DNA of 64,000 nt from Arcuatula senhousia (GCA_963971305.1 OZ020317.1:11674001-11738000), one strand, 5' to 3'. Counted from the stretch's first letter, positions 24,544-38,000 are shown. Made by a program: numbers and translations. The notes: generated from the sequence alone by a model not told the origin.

Positions 24544-25533
24544 ATATTTGATAAACATGATAAAGTTTTAAATTGCAATATTGAAATTAAATTCTGATGT
24601 TTTCACCACTTTCCTGATACTTATAGGCACTTGCTATGTTTACTCGGCTGTGTAAACCTAAGAAAACATTAGGTTTACATGTACATGTGTAAAAATAACA
24701 AAAACTGAAGGTTTACACGGAAAAGTAAAACCGGATAACATTTTCGTGTAAACCTAAGTTTTCATTATTTTAACATGTGTAAATCTAAAGATTTCTTATA
24801 TCTCACAGACGTGTAAAGGTATCCAGTCAGTGCCTTCCTTCCTTGTAAGGTTAGCCATATTTATTTATCTGTTGGACAATCAAATAGCCACAACGAAACA
24901 AACATGTGAAAATAGAACAAATATACACAATTTGTCCAAACAAATGCAAAAAACTTTTAGATATAACAAATCTTTTAGAACCTGACAACACTTACACAAG
25001 AATGCAATATGGTCGCACTATATAAAAGGATTTCATTTCCTTGTTTAACTGATTTCCATCTAAGTTGCAAATATGTTTGTTGTTACCAAGCATATTTATT
25101 CAACATTTCCCTGTAAACTTATAAACTGGGAAAAACTAAAGGTCACAGTTTAATTCAGTGTATAAATAACATTATTGTGAAATTATATTTATTCCAAAAA
25201 GGGGGCTTAACAATGAGGTTAAACAGTCTTCTTTTAAATTAATTTTATTTAACTAAATTAAGCTTAAACACTATACTCCAAGACTTAGTCCCATAAATAT
25301 AATTCAATCACTTTATAGTCTTTAATCATTTCTCCGAATTAGCGTCCATATTTACACTCAATCTGTTTTCATCACAAATGTTTCTTGGGTAAAGACTTCT
25401 GAAAAGATATTTTAAAAGATCCATTCAAACAAGCTAACAACAAAGGGTGTATACTTATTACCTTTCGACTGGTTATTGTACCTTTTTTTTTGCTTTTTTT
25501 TAAAACTGACTCTTTCAATACCTACCTACCTAT
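24544..25533. other. Gene-free stretch with GTGTAAACCTAA words
   Basis: The word GTGTAAACCTAAG or its inverse recurs several times at about 24,640-24,800 (for example TAGGTTTACA, GTGTAAATCTAAAG), suggesting a small inverted-repeat element. The rest is AT-rich without recognisable features. Confidence 0.35.
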
Positions 25534-26545
25534 CCTCTTCGCTCCGGGCGGAGCATAAGGTCAACACAAGGTATCTCCATTCAGTTCCATTCTTTGCCTT
25601 TCTCTCTGCCTCACCCCATGTCAGTTTTAAGTCTTTTAGCTCATTTTCCACAGTCTTTCCCCATGTCATCTTTGGTCTGCCTGTTGGTCTCTTGCTCTGC
25701 GGTGTTCATCTAAGTGCCGTTTTGGTGATGTTTGTGTTTGGCATTCTAACATGTCTAAGGACATAGCCAAGCCATCGGAAGCGTCTCTGTTTTATTTGCT
25801 GAACAATACAGATGGATTCAGTCATCTTAAGTAGATTGGTGTTTGATATTTTGTTGGGCCATAATATTCTGCAGATTTGTCGGATGCAGCTGTGATGGAA
25901 GCTAGACAAAGATCGCATGTCGTCTTTTAGTGACACTCCAACACTCACTTCCATAGAGTAAGACTGATTTTACGTTGCTGTTGTATAATCTGATCTTGGT
26001 TTTTCTACTATATTATTTAGACTTCCAGATGTTGCGTAGTTTATGGAATGCTACTCTTGCTTTGGCTAATCTGTTTTTGATGTCTTTCTGTGTGGAGTCT
26101 TCAGTACTAATGATGGCTCCAAGGTAAACAAATTTGTCAACTTTCTTTATTTCATTTCCTTCTACATGTTCTACTCTTAGTTTACTATGAGATGTGTTGT
26201 TGAATCTCAGGACCTCAGTTTTCTTAGAGTTAAGTTGGAGACCTAGCTGGCTAGCAGAATAGCTGAGTGTTGTCATGTGTGTTTTCTTGGATGTGATCTC
26301 CCCTAGTTGACAGTAAGGCAATATCATTTGCAAAATTAAGGTCTTTTTGCGTTGAAAACATTGACCAAGTAATCCATCTCTTTTCATCTTGAATAGTTCT
26401 TTTCATGACCCAGTCTATTGCTACAAGGAACAGCATTGGAGAGATGATACAGCCTGGTCTTACTCCTGAGTGTACTGAAAACCAGTCTGTTTCATTATTA
26501 TAAAGTAGGACAGCACATTCAAAGTTAGTATAGAAACACTTTATA
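25534..26545 (-). pseudogene. 3' part of a non-LTR retrotransposon (LINE) ORF2
   Basis: Read on the minus strand from about 26,545 to 25,534, fragments of a reverse transcriptase appear in order. They are GVRPGCIISPMLFLVAIDWV (RT motif region), a palm motif FANDIALLS where families usually have FADD, LNSKKTEVLRF, then VDKFVYLGAIIST, RRFRWLGYVLRH and TGRPKMTW, ending near WRYLVLTLCSARSEED. The frames are broken by shifts and stops, and the first catalytic Asp of the palm box is Asn, so it is dead. The 5' half, including the endonuclease, is missing, as is usual for 5'-truncated LINEs. An RTE-like clade is possible but unproven. Confidence 0.75.
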
Positions 26546-26689
26546 AGTGTAACTATCTTTCAATAGAAGCCAAGAAATCTATTTCTTTATCAGACTTTTT
26601 TTCTTTTGACCCTCAAAATATGTTTGCACTGAAATCAGGAAATTAATGAACAACTGCAAGAAAATTTACAGTACAACTTACAGCGTTAT

Positions 26690-27557
26690 TTAAGGTAGCA
26701 CCATACAAAGGTTGGATTGAGTCCGACCATCACACTTTAAACCTACATAACTTTCTTAATATTTCACCTATTTCAATAAATGAGACACCATTGGAAAGAG
26801 AAAATATTACCCTTTATGATGATACCAACATAAATAAATTACAATATAAAACAAAAGTTCAAAAGTTAAAAAAAACATAACTGACTCAATGAAATTAGCT
26901 CTCCCAGCAATACAAATGATAGCATATCCAAAAACTAGCCACATTAAGGCACCCATCTGGGAGCAAAATTCAATCAAACTTTACATTTTGCATGAAAAAT
27001 GAAAATGGAAAAACCCACAAAGTATCAATTTCTTACTTTGAGCCCCATTTTCTAGATTAAATAGCACGTTTCTACCATGGGAGCACTGTAGGATTCTTAG
27101 ATAATCATAATCAACATCTATTTGACCTATAAACCAAGTTCCATCCACACAAACATTAAATATAGCCCAAAATGGATAACCCCCTACACTGAATGAAGAA
27201 TTTGCTGGTGACATCATATTGACCTTATCTCAGGTCAGCTGTTTACTGTAACGGGCAAGACTCCTCCTTTACTGACCAGATGATTCTACTATTGATTGTC
27301 TATCTTATAATTTCTCTTCAAATGACTGGTCAGCAGTCATAAAATTTTCTAGCTGTTATAGATGAGCCCTACCTTCATGGTTTATTGACAGCTTAAATTA
27401 CACGTGCCTTTTGTTTTGATTATTTAATTATCACCATAGCTCATTGATTATATGGCGTACTTTAAATATTTTTGCAAAGGGGTATTAAGTAGTATTTAAA
27501 AAGGTATGAATAAAAATTTTGATAAAATTTAAGCACTTTTGTATTGTGCTACCTTAA
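26690..27557. mobile_element. TTAA-bounded MITE-like element (~870 bp)
   Basis: TTAAGGTAGCACCATACAAA at the left pairs with TTTGTATTGTGCTACCTTAA at the right, with one mismatch over about 20 bp. The interior is non-coding (the 78-codon minus frame has no domain). It has the same TTAAGG termini as the elements at 12,275 and 20,854. Confidence 0.65.
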
Positions 27558-27850
27558 AGCTGTTTAACAAATTCAAAAAAAATTATATTTCAAAAATGTT
27601 AACAGTCAAACGGAGATACTAGTTGATTGTAATCAAGCCCCCTCAGTTTATTAGAAGGATGAAATAACAAGGTATATTTAAATTGGATTTTATAAATAAC
27701 CAGCGCTTAAAGTCGTGTTTACTTGTTTCTAGTTGCATACATCATTGTACATGGTGCAAACACTTGAAAATTAAAATTTGAAATTATTATAATTGGGTTA
27801 CTATAATGGTCAAAATTATTTTAAAGAGAAAAATGTTAAACAAAGTTAAC

Positions 27851-28030
27851 AATTAACACATTCCGATTTAAATTTGCAATTCCGGTCCATCGCAAATCTT
27901 GCGCCGCCATTTCTGAAAGCTACATGGTCAAGTGAATAGTCAAAATGTTCAAACTTTCATGGGATTTAATAAAATATTAATATTAAACAGATTAAATGAG
28001 TGAGGTTATTACAATCTGGCTTTAAAAAAC
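27851..28030 (+). repeat. Left terminal inverted repeat of the 35-kb element
   Basis: It starts AATTAACACATTCCGATTTA. It contains TTGCAATTCCGGTCCATCGC, TTGCGCCGCCATTTCTGAAA and AGCTACATGGTCAAGTGAAT. It ends at the first CATGGG core at 28,031. It matches the reverse complement of 62,903-63,082 over its whole length. The outer two-thirds is almost identical; the inner third (28,000-28,025) shows more substitutions. Confidence 0.85.
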
Positions 28031-28290
28031 ATGGGAATTTGAAAATCCCATGGGGTAATGTAAATTCCCATGGGATATTGACATTTTCCCATGGGATTTT
28101 TAAAATTCCTATGGGATTTTGTAAAATCCCATTGGAAAATAAAATCCTATGGGAAAATAAATTTCCCATGGGAGAAAAAAAATTCCTATGGGAGAAAAAA
28201 AATTCCTATGGGAGAAAAAAAATCCCATGGGAGAAAGAATATCCCATGGGAGAAAAAAATATCCCATGGGAGTAAAATGTCTCATGGGAA
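28028..28290. repeat. Left subterminal array of 14 CCCATGGG palindromes
   Basis: The palindrome centres fall at about 28,031, 28,050, 28,070, 28,091, 28,111, 28,131, 28,149, 28,168, 28,188, 28,208, 28,227, 28,246, 28,266 and 28,284. Spacing is 18-21 bp, about two helical turns. The consensus is (T)CCCATGGGA; about five cores carry CCTATGGG or CCCATTGG. Spacers are A/T-only tracts (GAAAAAAAA, ATTTT). Such clustered subterminal sites typically bind a transposase in other families; binding here is inferred. Open frames across the array (IPWE, HG repeats) are artefacts. Confidence 0.85.
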
Positions 28291-28926
28291 GTGGTAAATA
28301 AATAATTGTTTTTAAAAAAGTAAATTTCTGTAGTTTTTACCACCATAGATAGTTATTTAAACAAAAGATGGATTTACAAATACACAAATGAAATGTTAAC
28401 AAATTGTGTAAATTTCATATCGGCTCGGCATTTAATTTTTGAGTTTGGTGCATTGGTGACAAGACATACAGATCTGAAAACTACATGGTGCTGTATCCTC
28501 AATTCTGGGACCAACAACTAAGAAGCATGGATACATTATGCCAACATGGATACAGAGTATGTTTACATGTTTTTGTTATTGCAAATTAATAGTCCAGTAT
28601 TTTTTGGGGGTAAAATAATATATATATATATATGTGAATGCATTATTAGAACAGAAATATTATGTGTCTCCAAGAAATAGCTTTCCCACAAACTTGACTA
28701 AATCAAACCCTCATTTTTATTGTCTGCAGTGTCTATATGTATGCTGATAAATAATCATACAAATTTCTTTGAAGATCAAAATTTGAAACAGCTGACATTC
28801 AAACAAAAACCTGAACTTATATGCACAGACAAGTTTACACATACAGACACAATGATAGGCCAAACCATTTCTCTTCTTGCTTATAATTCATATTAATAAG
28901 AAAAGGAGCAGCAAAATATTATTTTT

Positions 28927-28932
28927 TTTATT
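28927..28932 (-). terminator. Candidate polyadenylation signal of the Tudor-like gene
   Basis: TTTATT on the plus strand is AATAAA on the minus strand. It lies about 140 bases past the stop codon at 29,074. It is the nearest canonical hexamer downstream. Confidence 0.4.
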
Positions 28933-29073
28933 TACAAGTGATTTTAATAACATTTTATACATAAACTCAACAAAATATTTACAAAATAACATCATATAAA
29001 TCAACACTCATCAAAACTACTATAGGGGCTAAACAGGCCTGCATTTGTAAGTGTTTGTTCAGCATCTTCACTT

Positions 29074-32000
29074 TCATTTCTTTCGAAGCAGATTCTTTGT
29101 GACAGTTTGGGTGTAGTTATCAAAGTATCTAATAAAGTATCCTAAAATAGTCAAAAAAGTTCGTTAGAAAAAAGCATTAACAATTTGAGTCAAATCATAT
29201 TAACATGAAAGATGAAAGATATTGTATCATGGATAGTGATATGAGAAGAAACAGAGCAGTATTGGTTTTAATTGTTTGTTCAAAATCTTTTTTTCACCTC
29301 ATATTGATCAATTTTTTATTGGACATACATGTATTTTGTAAAAACATGTATTATATAAGAGATCTTCATTTTCATAGAGCTGATTTCGTTTTTTTAAAAT
29401 ACAGATTATATTGAACTTTAGATAATGCATGGATTCCAACAAAAGACAAATCAATTGAAAGTGGTCAATTAAATAAAGCTGATTATGACAGATGTGTTGC
29501 AACAAACATGAACTTCTTACTATTCAAAAGCATCTGAGTTCACCGTCCTTTTGACTTGAGTCAGTTGCTTTTCAGTTTTTCTTGTGTTTTGTGTTTACAG
29601 TTAGTTCATGTTGTTTTTGTTTGTGTTTGCTGGTTTTGCCTTTGTTCTTTTTTACATTTGACTTTGGAATGACCCATTGATATATATTTGCTCCTTTGAA
29701 TATTTCTTTGAACGTTCTAATTTAGTGATATACATGTAACTTAATACCTTTCACTTTGTTCACTCTGACAATTTTTGCATCACACCATTCATCATCTGGT
29801 TCCCAATATGCCAGCACTTCTTCACCTTTGGTATAGGTAACCTGTAAAATCATTTTTTTTCTATATTTTTGCTCTTAACATTTTAATAATACATTTGGTA
29901 AACATGTTGCTTAATCAAACTACTTCCAATTTCCTTAAAATAAACGCTCTAGATATACATGAATTTTTTGTACTGTTTATCATACTGAGATAATAAGGAA
30001 GGAAATTTTTAAACAACCTGCAAACGTATCAGTTCAACAGAAACAATAAGCATTATATCAATATATTGTTGTTCATTTTGTTTTATTTTTTCAAAAAAAA
30101 GTAGCACACAAATAAATACCCAGAAATTAACCACAAGAATTTTGTATTAAAACGTGTAAATCTACATATGTCAGAAAGATTGTGTGAAAGTTTCATGAAA
30201 ATTCATCTAGTGTTCCGAGAAGAGTTGATAATAAGACATGAGTCCATGTTTTCATATGGGAAACTTCAAAAAGTCATTTTAACAGACTTTTAAGAGTAGG
30301 CGGTGCATATTATGGCACAAAGAGGTTGTTAAAAGATTCTTGAAAATCCATCAAGGCATCTGCAGGAGGTGTGGACAAGAGGTGGGGACATCCTATCACC
30401 AAAATTGATTATTTCAGGACATGCGGTCAACACATAAAAGTGAAAGACATAACATGTCTACATATTGTATGGGAAACAAGTCTTAGTACTTACATCAACT
30501 TCATTTACTTCCTCCGCAGTATCTGCTGGCTCTCTAATTACTTGTTCTTGGTCATCCTGTAACAAACAAAAAATTAGGGTTAGGGTATTAGTTATAAAGA
30601 CTATTACAGTTAAAGTTGTTTCATTTAGCAAATGGCAAGAAATCAAGGTTTTTCATCATATAAGGGTTTGCCACAAGTTAATATCACAAAATGTTAAATG
30701 TCCCCAAAATGTGAAAAGACATTAATTTTATCAATGTAATCAAAACTAACATGACAAACAAACTACATGTACATGTATTTTACAAATTTTCAGCAAAATC
30801 TGTATCAAAGTTAAAAAAATATGACAAACTGACCCAGAACATTTTAAGTTCACAAGATTAAAAAGACCTCCACCATTAATTTATTAAAACCTAATAATTT
30901 AGTAAATTGAGGTATATATTTTCTGTACTAAATTTGAAACTAAAAATTAAATCGTTTACCAGAAACTAAATCATACAAGTGAATATTAGGTCAGAGTGGC
31001 CAATTTTGTATTAAGCTGGGCCACACAACCTTTTTATTGGACCAACATCATAACACATAATATATGCGGACAGGCCTTCCAACAAATATGAATCTTAAGT
31101 ACATTAAAAAGGTAAAAATATTAACAAACCTCTCTCATCTGCTCTATTAAATCTTGAAACTGAAAAAGAAAGATTAAAGGTTACATAAATTAGTTATCTT
31201 CATGCATGTCACTTTGCACAAGTATATGTCCTTAATTGTAAGGCCAACCCCAGAGATGATCAAAATTTTTAATGTGACAATACAAAATAGTATATCTAGT
31301 TATTCTTATTGTGAGACATTGACTTACAGTCCTAATTCAATATATGAAATCTCTAATAGCAATAGCAAAGGAATACATGTAGGGAGGGCTTTTTTCTTTA
31401 CTTTGTCCTTTTTATCTCAGCAGGTATCACATTACTTGGAATTGAAGGAACACAAGGAACATGGGTGATTTGTTATGTCATGTTTATGAAGTCCAATGAT
31501 CTCATTGGTCATATTTAAGTTTTGGCCACTTACATTTGTCACAACCAAGAGAAAGATGAAATATTACACAATTATTCAGCAAATTAATTTGTTCAAGTTT
31601 GTTCAAATATCTTACACTTAAATGATTTTTTTACAGAGCTTATCCAGACTATTCTACAGGACATGTGTTTATTTGGAAAGAATAAAACATGTACATAATT
31701 CTTAATCATACCTCATTTGCCATTTGTCGTGCTCTTTTATGTGCAGGTTCTATGTGGATTTCTGCCATTACTCTGAAAATAAAAAATAAAAAGCAATAAA
31801 ATAAAATGGCAACTGATTTAAGCTACTGATACTAAAATTAATAGGACTTTTTTAACACAATAGCCACCAACTGACATTTATACCATTTTAAACTTTACTA
31901 AAAATAGCCCATGAACTTAAAATGATGAACTCAGAATCCTATTAACTTATATACCTATTTTCCTAAAAAAAATAATGATAAATTTTGGTTTTTTATGCCC

Positions 32001-35000
32001 TCAAGATAACATGTCAGGGGGCATAAGTTTTACTCATGTTCGTCCGTCTGTAAAATTTCCGTCTGGCTTTTTCTCAAAAACCATAAATGGGAAAAATTTG
32101 AAACTTGGTAGGCCGGTTCAATATGACAAATTATACGTCTTAAGCAACTTTTAGACCTGCTGGACATCTACTTCCTGTTTAGAGCTGGACTGATACCAAA
32201 AGTGACTTGAAACAAAGTGAACTTGAATTGAAAAAGATAAAAATGGAATACAAAATATAAACCTTAGTTTTTCAGACATAGACATTTAAAAAGCACCCAC
32301 TTGCAGTTACAATATAGTCTTTCATATAATGAATAAGTGTACAAAATTTCATGAAGGTAGGACAAGAAGTTTTTGAAGTATAGAATACTTTTTATGACAG
32401 AAGGACAGACTGAAAAACTATATACCCTGCAACTAAAATTTATGGGCATATATTTAAGTACAAACCCACTACTTTACTACATTCTTACCTTTGTGTTGCT
32501 GGTTGGCGGGTAACTTCAGAGCTTTCATGGGCATCAAAGTTAAAAACATCCTGCAAAATTAAGTTAATTGATTTTTGTTAACATTTATCTATTATTTACT
32601 AAATATTGCAAAAACAAATGTAAACACTGTCCCTACCACAATGAATTTTATGAAACTTGTATTAGGTGCAATTCTCTGTAAGAATAAGTCAAAATTGAAA
32701 TTTTTTAATCATAATTTTCAAAACACATGGTTTTAACAATAAATTGTCATTCAATGAAAAAACGGTTATTAGTTGTTGTCACAAGGATCATAGGATGGAG
32801 AAAAAAATATGTTAGAATTGCCTGATTCTTACAGGAAATAGCAAATAATACATATTTGTTAAAGCAAGCACAATTATGTGTAATCATTATGGAATACAAG
32901 ACATCATAAGAGTTTTTACTGCATACTTTTGATTACATGTTATCTTAAACAAAAACATTAGACAATGGAATACCAAAATACTAAAAATCTGCTTTTGATT
33001 GACAAGAATTTAAGTTAAAGTGTTGCAAATGACAAAACCTATTTTATATTGAAATTTTATAAGCATTAAACTGCATACATAATTTACATTTAAAAAAGAT
33101 ATATTTTGCTTCTATTGGTTAGAATTTTAAATGTTGATTAATACATGAACTTAAACTGATAACAAGAGGCTCCCAGGAGCCTGAATCGCTCACCTGGTCT
33201 TGATGTTGACCCTATACTTTTGTAGAGCTAAATGAGCTGAACATTTAAGCAAGCAACAGCTAATCTCTATCTGCAATAGTTTTCATTCTGTAGACCAAAA
33301 ACATGAAAAATCACTTTTTTCAGGGGCCGTAACCCCTATAAGGGGTCATCTGACAACTTCGACCCTGTGAAGAATTTTGTAGAGCTAAATGAGCTGAACA
33401 TTTAAGCAAGCAACAGCTAATCTCTATCTGCAATAGTTTCCATTCTGTAGGCCAAAAACATGAAAAATGGCTATTTTTCAGGGGCCGTAACCCCTATAAG
33501 GGGTCATCTGACAACTTCGACCCTATGAAGAATTTTGTAGAGCTAAATGGGCTGAACATTTAAGCAAGCAACAGCTAATCTCTATCTGCAATAGTTTTCA
33601 TTCTGTAGGCCAAAAACATGAAAAATCACTTTTTTCAGGGGCCGTAACCCCTATAAGGGGTCATCTGACAACTTCGACCCTGTGAAGAATTTTGTAGAGC
33701 TAAATGAGCTGAACATTTAAGCAAGCAACAGCTAATCTCTATCTGCAATAGTTTTCATTCTGTAGGCCAAAAACATGAAAAATGGCTATTTTTCAGGGGC
33801 CGTAACCCCTATAAGGGGTCATCTGACAACTTCGACCCTATGAAGAATTTTGTAGAGCTAAATGGGCTGAACATTTAAGCAAGCAACAGCTAATCTCTAT
33901 CTGCAATAGTTTTCATTCTGTAGGACAAAAACATGAAAAATCGCTATTTTTCAGGGGCCGTAACCCCTATAAGGGGTCATCTGACAACTTCGACCCTATG
34001 GAGAATTTTGTAAAGCTAAATGAGCTGAACATTTAAGCAAGCAACAACTTATCTCTATCTGCAATAGTTTTCATTCTGTAGGCCAAAAACATGAAAAATC
34101 GCTATTTTTCAGGGGTCGTAGCCCCTATAAGGAGTCATCTGACAACTTCGACCCTATGGAGAATTTCGTAGAGCTAAATGAGCTGAACATTTAAGCAAGC
34201 AACAGCTAATCTCTATCTGCAATAGTTTTCATTCTGTAGGCCAAAAACATGAAAAATGGCTATTTTTCACCTTTAAGGGGCCGTAACCCCTATAAGGGGT
34301 CATCTGACAACTTCGACCCTATGGAGACTTTTGTAGAGTTAAATGAGCTGGACATTTAAGCAAGCAACAGCTAATCTCTATCTGCAATAGTTTTCATTCT
34401 GTAGGCCAAAAACATGAAAAAATGCTATTTTTCACCTTTAAAGGGCCGTAACCCCTATAAGGGGTCATCTGACAACTTTGACCAAATGGAGACTTTTGTA
34501 GAGCTTTTGATGCTGAATCAGTAGCGTGGCCTCAGATTTCCTCTATCTCTTATACTTTTTGATTTATAAGCCAAAAACAGTAGTTTGACCCCCCTGGTCT
34601 ATTTTTAGTAACGGTGGCCATGTTTTTTGACAGATCAAAAATCAAAACACAAGTTTGGTGCAGGACACCCTAAGGATCATTCATACCAAGTTTCATTAAA
34701 TTCTGTTCAGTGGTTTCAGAGGAGAAGATTTTTGAAAAATTGTTAACGGACGACAGACGACGACGACAGACGACGACAGACGACGACGACGGACGCCAAG
34801 TGATGGTAATAGCTCACATGGACCTTCGGTCCAGGTGAGCTAAAAATTAATTTTTTTTATCATGTCTAGCATGTAAGTTATAAATTAAATAAGTTATATA
34901 ATAAAAAAAAACCTTGTTCAGGAGCTGCTGTTTAAGCTCTTCATTTGTCTTCTTCAGTTCTGCATTTTCTCTTTTCAACTTAGCATTCTCTTCCTAAAAG

Positions 35001-38000
35001 TAAAGAAAATATATACATGTATAAAGATATAATTAGAGGTCAATGATGTACAGCAAAAGCAAATAAATATAACTTTGTTATCACATATTATTTAGAATTG
35101 GTCAAACACATGAAACATATCTGACGGCCATAACTGAGTTCAAAAATCAACATAGTGGAACAAAAATCATTGTAGAACATCATCTGCAAACTTAGCATCA
35201 TATCGAAACACAAACCAAAACTGATAGACTGAGGGACTTAAAAAACAAATATGTCTTGGAATTATTTGCTAAGGATATATATATAAGAAAAACATAACAT
35301 AAAAAAATATATCTGCAAATACTGACAAACATGAAGATGCACATGAATAATTATTACTAGAAAATAAAACAAAAAATGCATGTTAATAAAATGACACATG
35401 TACATTAAAGAAAATTTCTTACCCTTAACTGTTCCTCTGTAGAATTGGGCCTGGATCCCTTTAATACCTATAAAATGAATTTAATTTAGTCATTATAGCA
35501 GTGACCTCTGGTCATATTGTAGACTGCTGGCTGTTCTACGCTGTGATTTTTAAAAATTGCTATTTGTTTATGTTGGTAGAGTTTGTTACACTTATTCCAC
35601 ATCTCAATAATGTCTATTAATATTGCCTTTTTAACAGTATCCCCCAAATGTGGTCAAACATTAGATTTGAAAAAAAAAACATTTAATTGTGCTGTGGTTT
35701 TTACCATAGAATTGTTATATTAGCCCTAAAGAACAATCCTGTTTAGGTGATTTGAAAATGGAAATTTGAAGCAGTCAATTCACTCTCACTAACCATCATA
35801 CTGTAAATACTTTAACTCTTTTTACTCTGTTGTAAATTTCTGGTAAAAATACCTTCAACTGTTTGGCGTCTTTCCTGAACTGGTCTACAGTGATCATACT
35901 TGTACTGAGTCTAGAGAGTAGGGAGTGAACTCTAATTTCTTCTTTGCAGCCAACTAGAGAACTGAAGAGGCCCGGCTTTATGGTCTTTATCTTTTTTGCT
36001 GATTCAAGAATCCCACTCTCAAAAGATTGAAACACACCAAGGAGTTGCTGGAAACAGCAGTCTGGTAAACAGGAACAATATATCTGTTCTCTGTAGGAAC
36101 CACCAAAGTTTGCCTAAAATATAAAGAATAAATATTTATGAATTCAAGTATTACTCTATTTTATTGACCGGGTTGGTCACGGGTCAATTATATATGTAGT
36201 ACAAGATTTTGACCCCTTGAAACTTTGCTTACACACATGTTCGACTTACTAAACATTTCATAAAGACTGAATTTGACCTCAATTTTCAAATTCTGCACAA
36301 ATTTGAAGACTATTTTCCCATTTTACAATTGTTAAACAGTACAAAATTCAATAATTACATTTACCGTGCAAAAAATTAAAATGTGTTACTTCTATTGGCT
36401 AATTGATCTATTTAACTGTGTTTCATAACTTGCACATAATTGGCTGGTGTGCTTCATTTAAAATTTGCTACAGTCAAAGGTTTTAAACGCCAATGAAACA
36501 TCAAAATACAAACATTCAATTCTTAAATATATGTGACAACCTTCTACTAATGGATCTTCAAAGCATATCCAATTTTATAACAATCTATCATGTTGTTAGC
36601 AAAAGGCAGGCAGAGGTCAAAGCAATTCAAAAAATATTTACCCTGTCTGTACACTTGAACAGGTCTGTACAATCCTGTCTCCACTTCCTGTTGGATGAGT
36701 CCAGAAATTCATTGCCTGGTTTCAACCGATCAGGATGAAGTCTTCTCATTATCTAAAAGAAACAAACAAAATATTACAGGCGTTGTCATGCTAATTACGG
36801 ATACCCTTACTCATTTCAACAATTCAGTTTACTCAGCAAACAGAAACAAATGTCATATAAACCTAGAATTGAGAGACCTGGTTCCACTGATAGATGCAAC
36901 ACTGAAGAAGGGGGGGAGACAAAAATGAACTGAAGAACCACATCTGACCCTTACACAGTTGGAAGGACATAAAAAGATTCTGTAAATTTGTATGCTGCCT
37001 GAGACAGAGGTCTCAATGTGTTTCATTGTTGCAAATCTCATGTTTATTTGTTTGTTTTTTTTATTTATACAAAATTTCTAAGTCGTACATTAATATTGTT
37101 TTTAGTTTAGGAAATATAAAAATACATGTAATATATTTGGCTCCAGTCACCCTTTCTGTCTGAAAAAAAAAAACAGATTTAGTTGGTAGGAATTTTTTAA
37201 GTTGATCTTTTTCTGTTAGAAGTTGTTCACTTTTTCCTATTTAAGGCTATGTTTTTTTTATATTTTGTAGCCAAAAGGCTAGACTTCACGGCTTTCCACC
37301 AACATGACAGCCATGTTTTTTTTTAAATGACTAAATTCGACCATTTCTAAGAACAATTATGAATAAATCCAGAAATAGGGTCAGCTGACCTGAGCCAGAC
37401 ATTTTTATTATTTGTTCACAGTCTGTTTTTGCAACTAGTTTTCAGTATGTTACAAAATCTTATTTATCACTTAATACCTCAACTTCTTCTTTGAAGCTTC
37501 TGCTTGTCCCTCTTGGCTCTACATCTCCATCTGAAAATAAAAAAAAGTTGTTAAACAGTTAAAACTGTTTTAGACAATACTTTTGTGGAAGTCTGGGAAT
37601 ACTAGTACATGTACATGAAATTTAAAACTGAAACTCTAATTGGGGTGGGTCCTATACTTAAATAGTAAAAAGTTTAATACATGTATTTGACAGACTTTAT
37701 ACAGAGAAAATATGTGAATCTTCAAATGTAGTTGACATATACAATTAAGTATAATATTAACACTTTATGGATCCTAAGATCATATTGTAAGGGGAGAGGT
37801 TCGGCGTCTTAAAACCTGGTTTGACCCTCTTAATGTGAGATTGATCATCAGAAAAAAGTTTGATAGTTTTGTTATTATCTTTATTTATGGTTGGGGGTGG
37901 ACCTGGATGATGGATCAACCTTTTTTAAGTTTTAGATTTTACTAGTTGGGATCCAGAAACATGAAGTGCATATATATGTTAACTAATATTTCAGACTATG

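Noticed and set aside
28000..28297. Open frames of repeating IPWE/HG/MGEKK residues across the left palindrome array (and similar ones at 62,681-62,911).
   Set aside because: They arise from translating the CCCATGGGA repeat. They occur in several frames and on both strands, and have no counterpart between the two ends.
30570..30600. TTAGGGTTAGGG, resembling the telomere repeat.
   Set aside because: Only two units lie in an intron, which is expected by chance in this much AT-rich DNA; no interstitial telomere tract is present.
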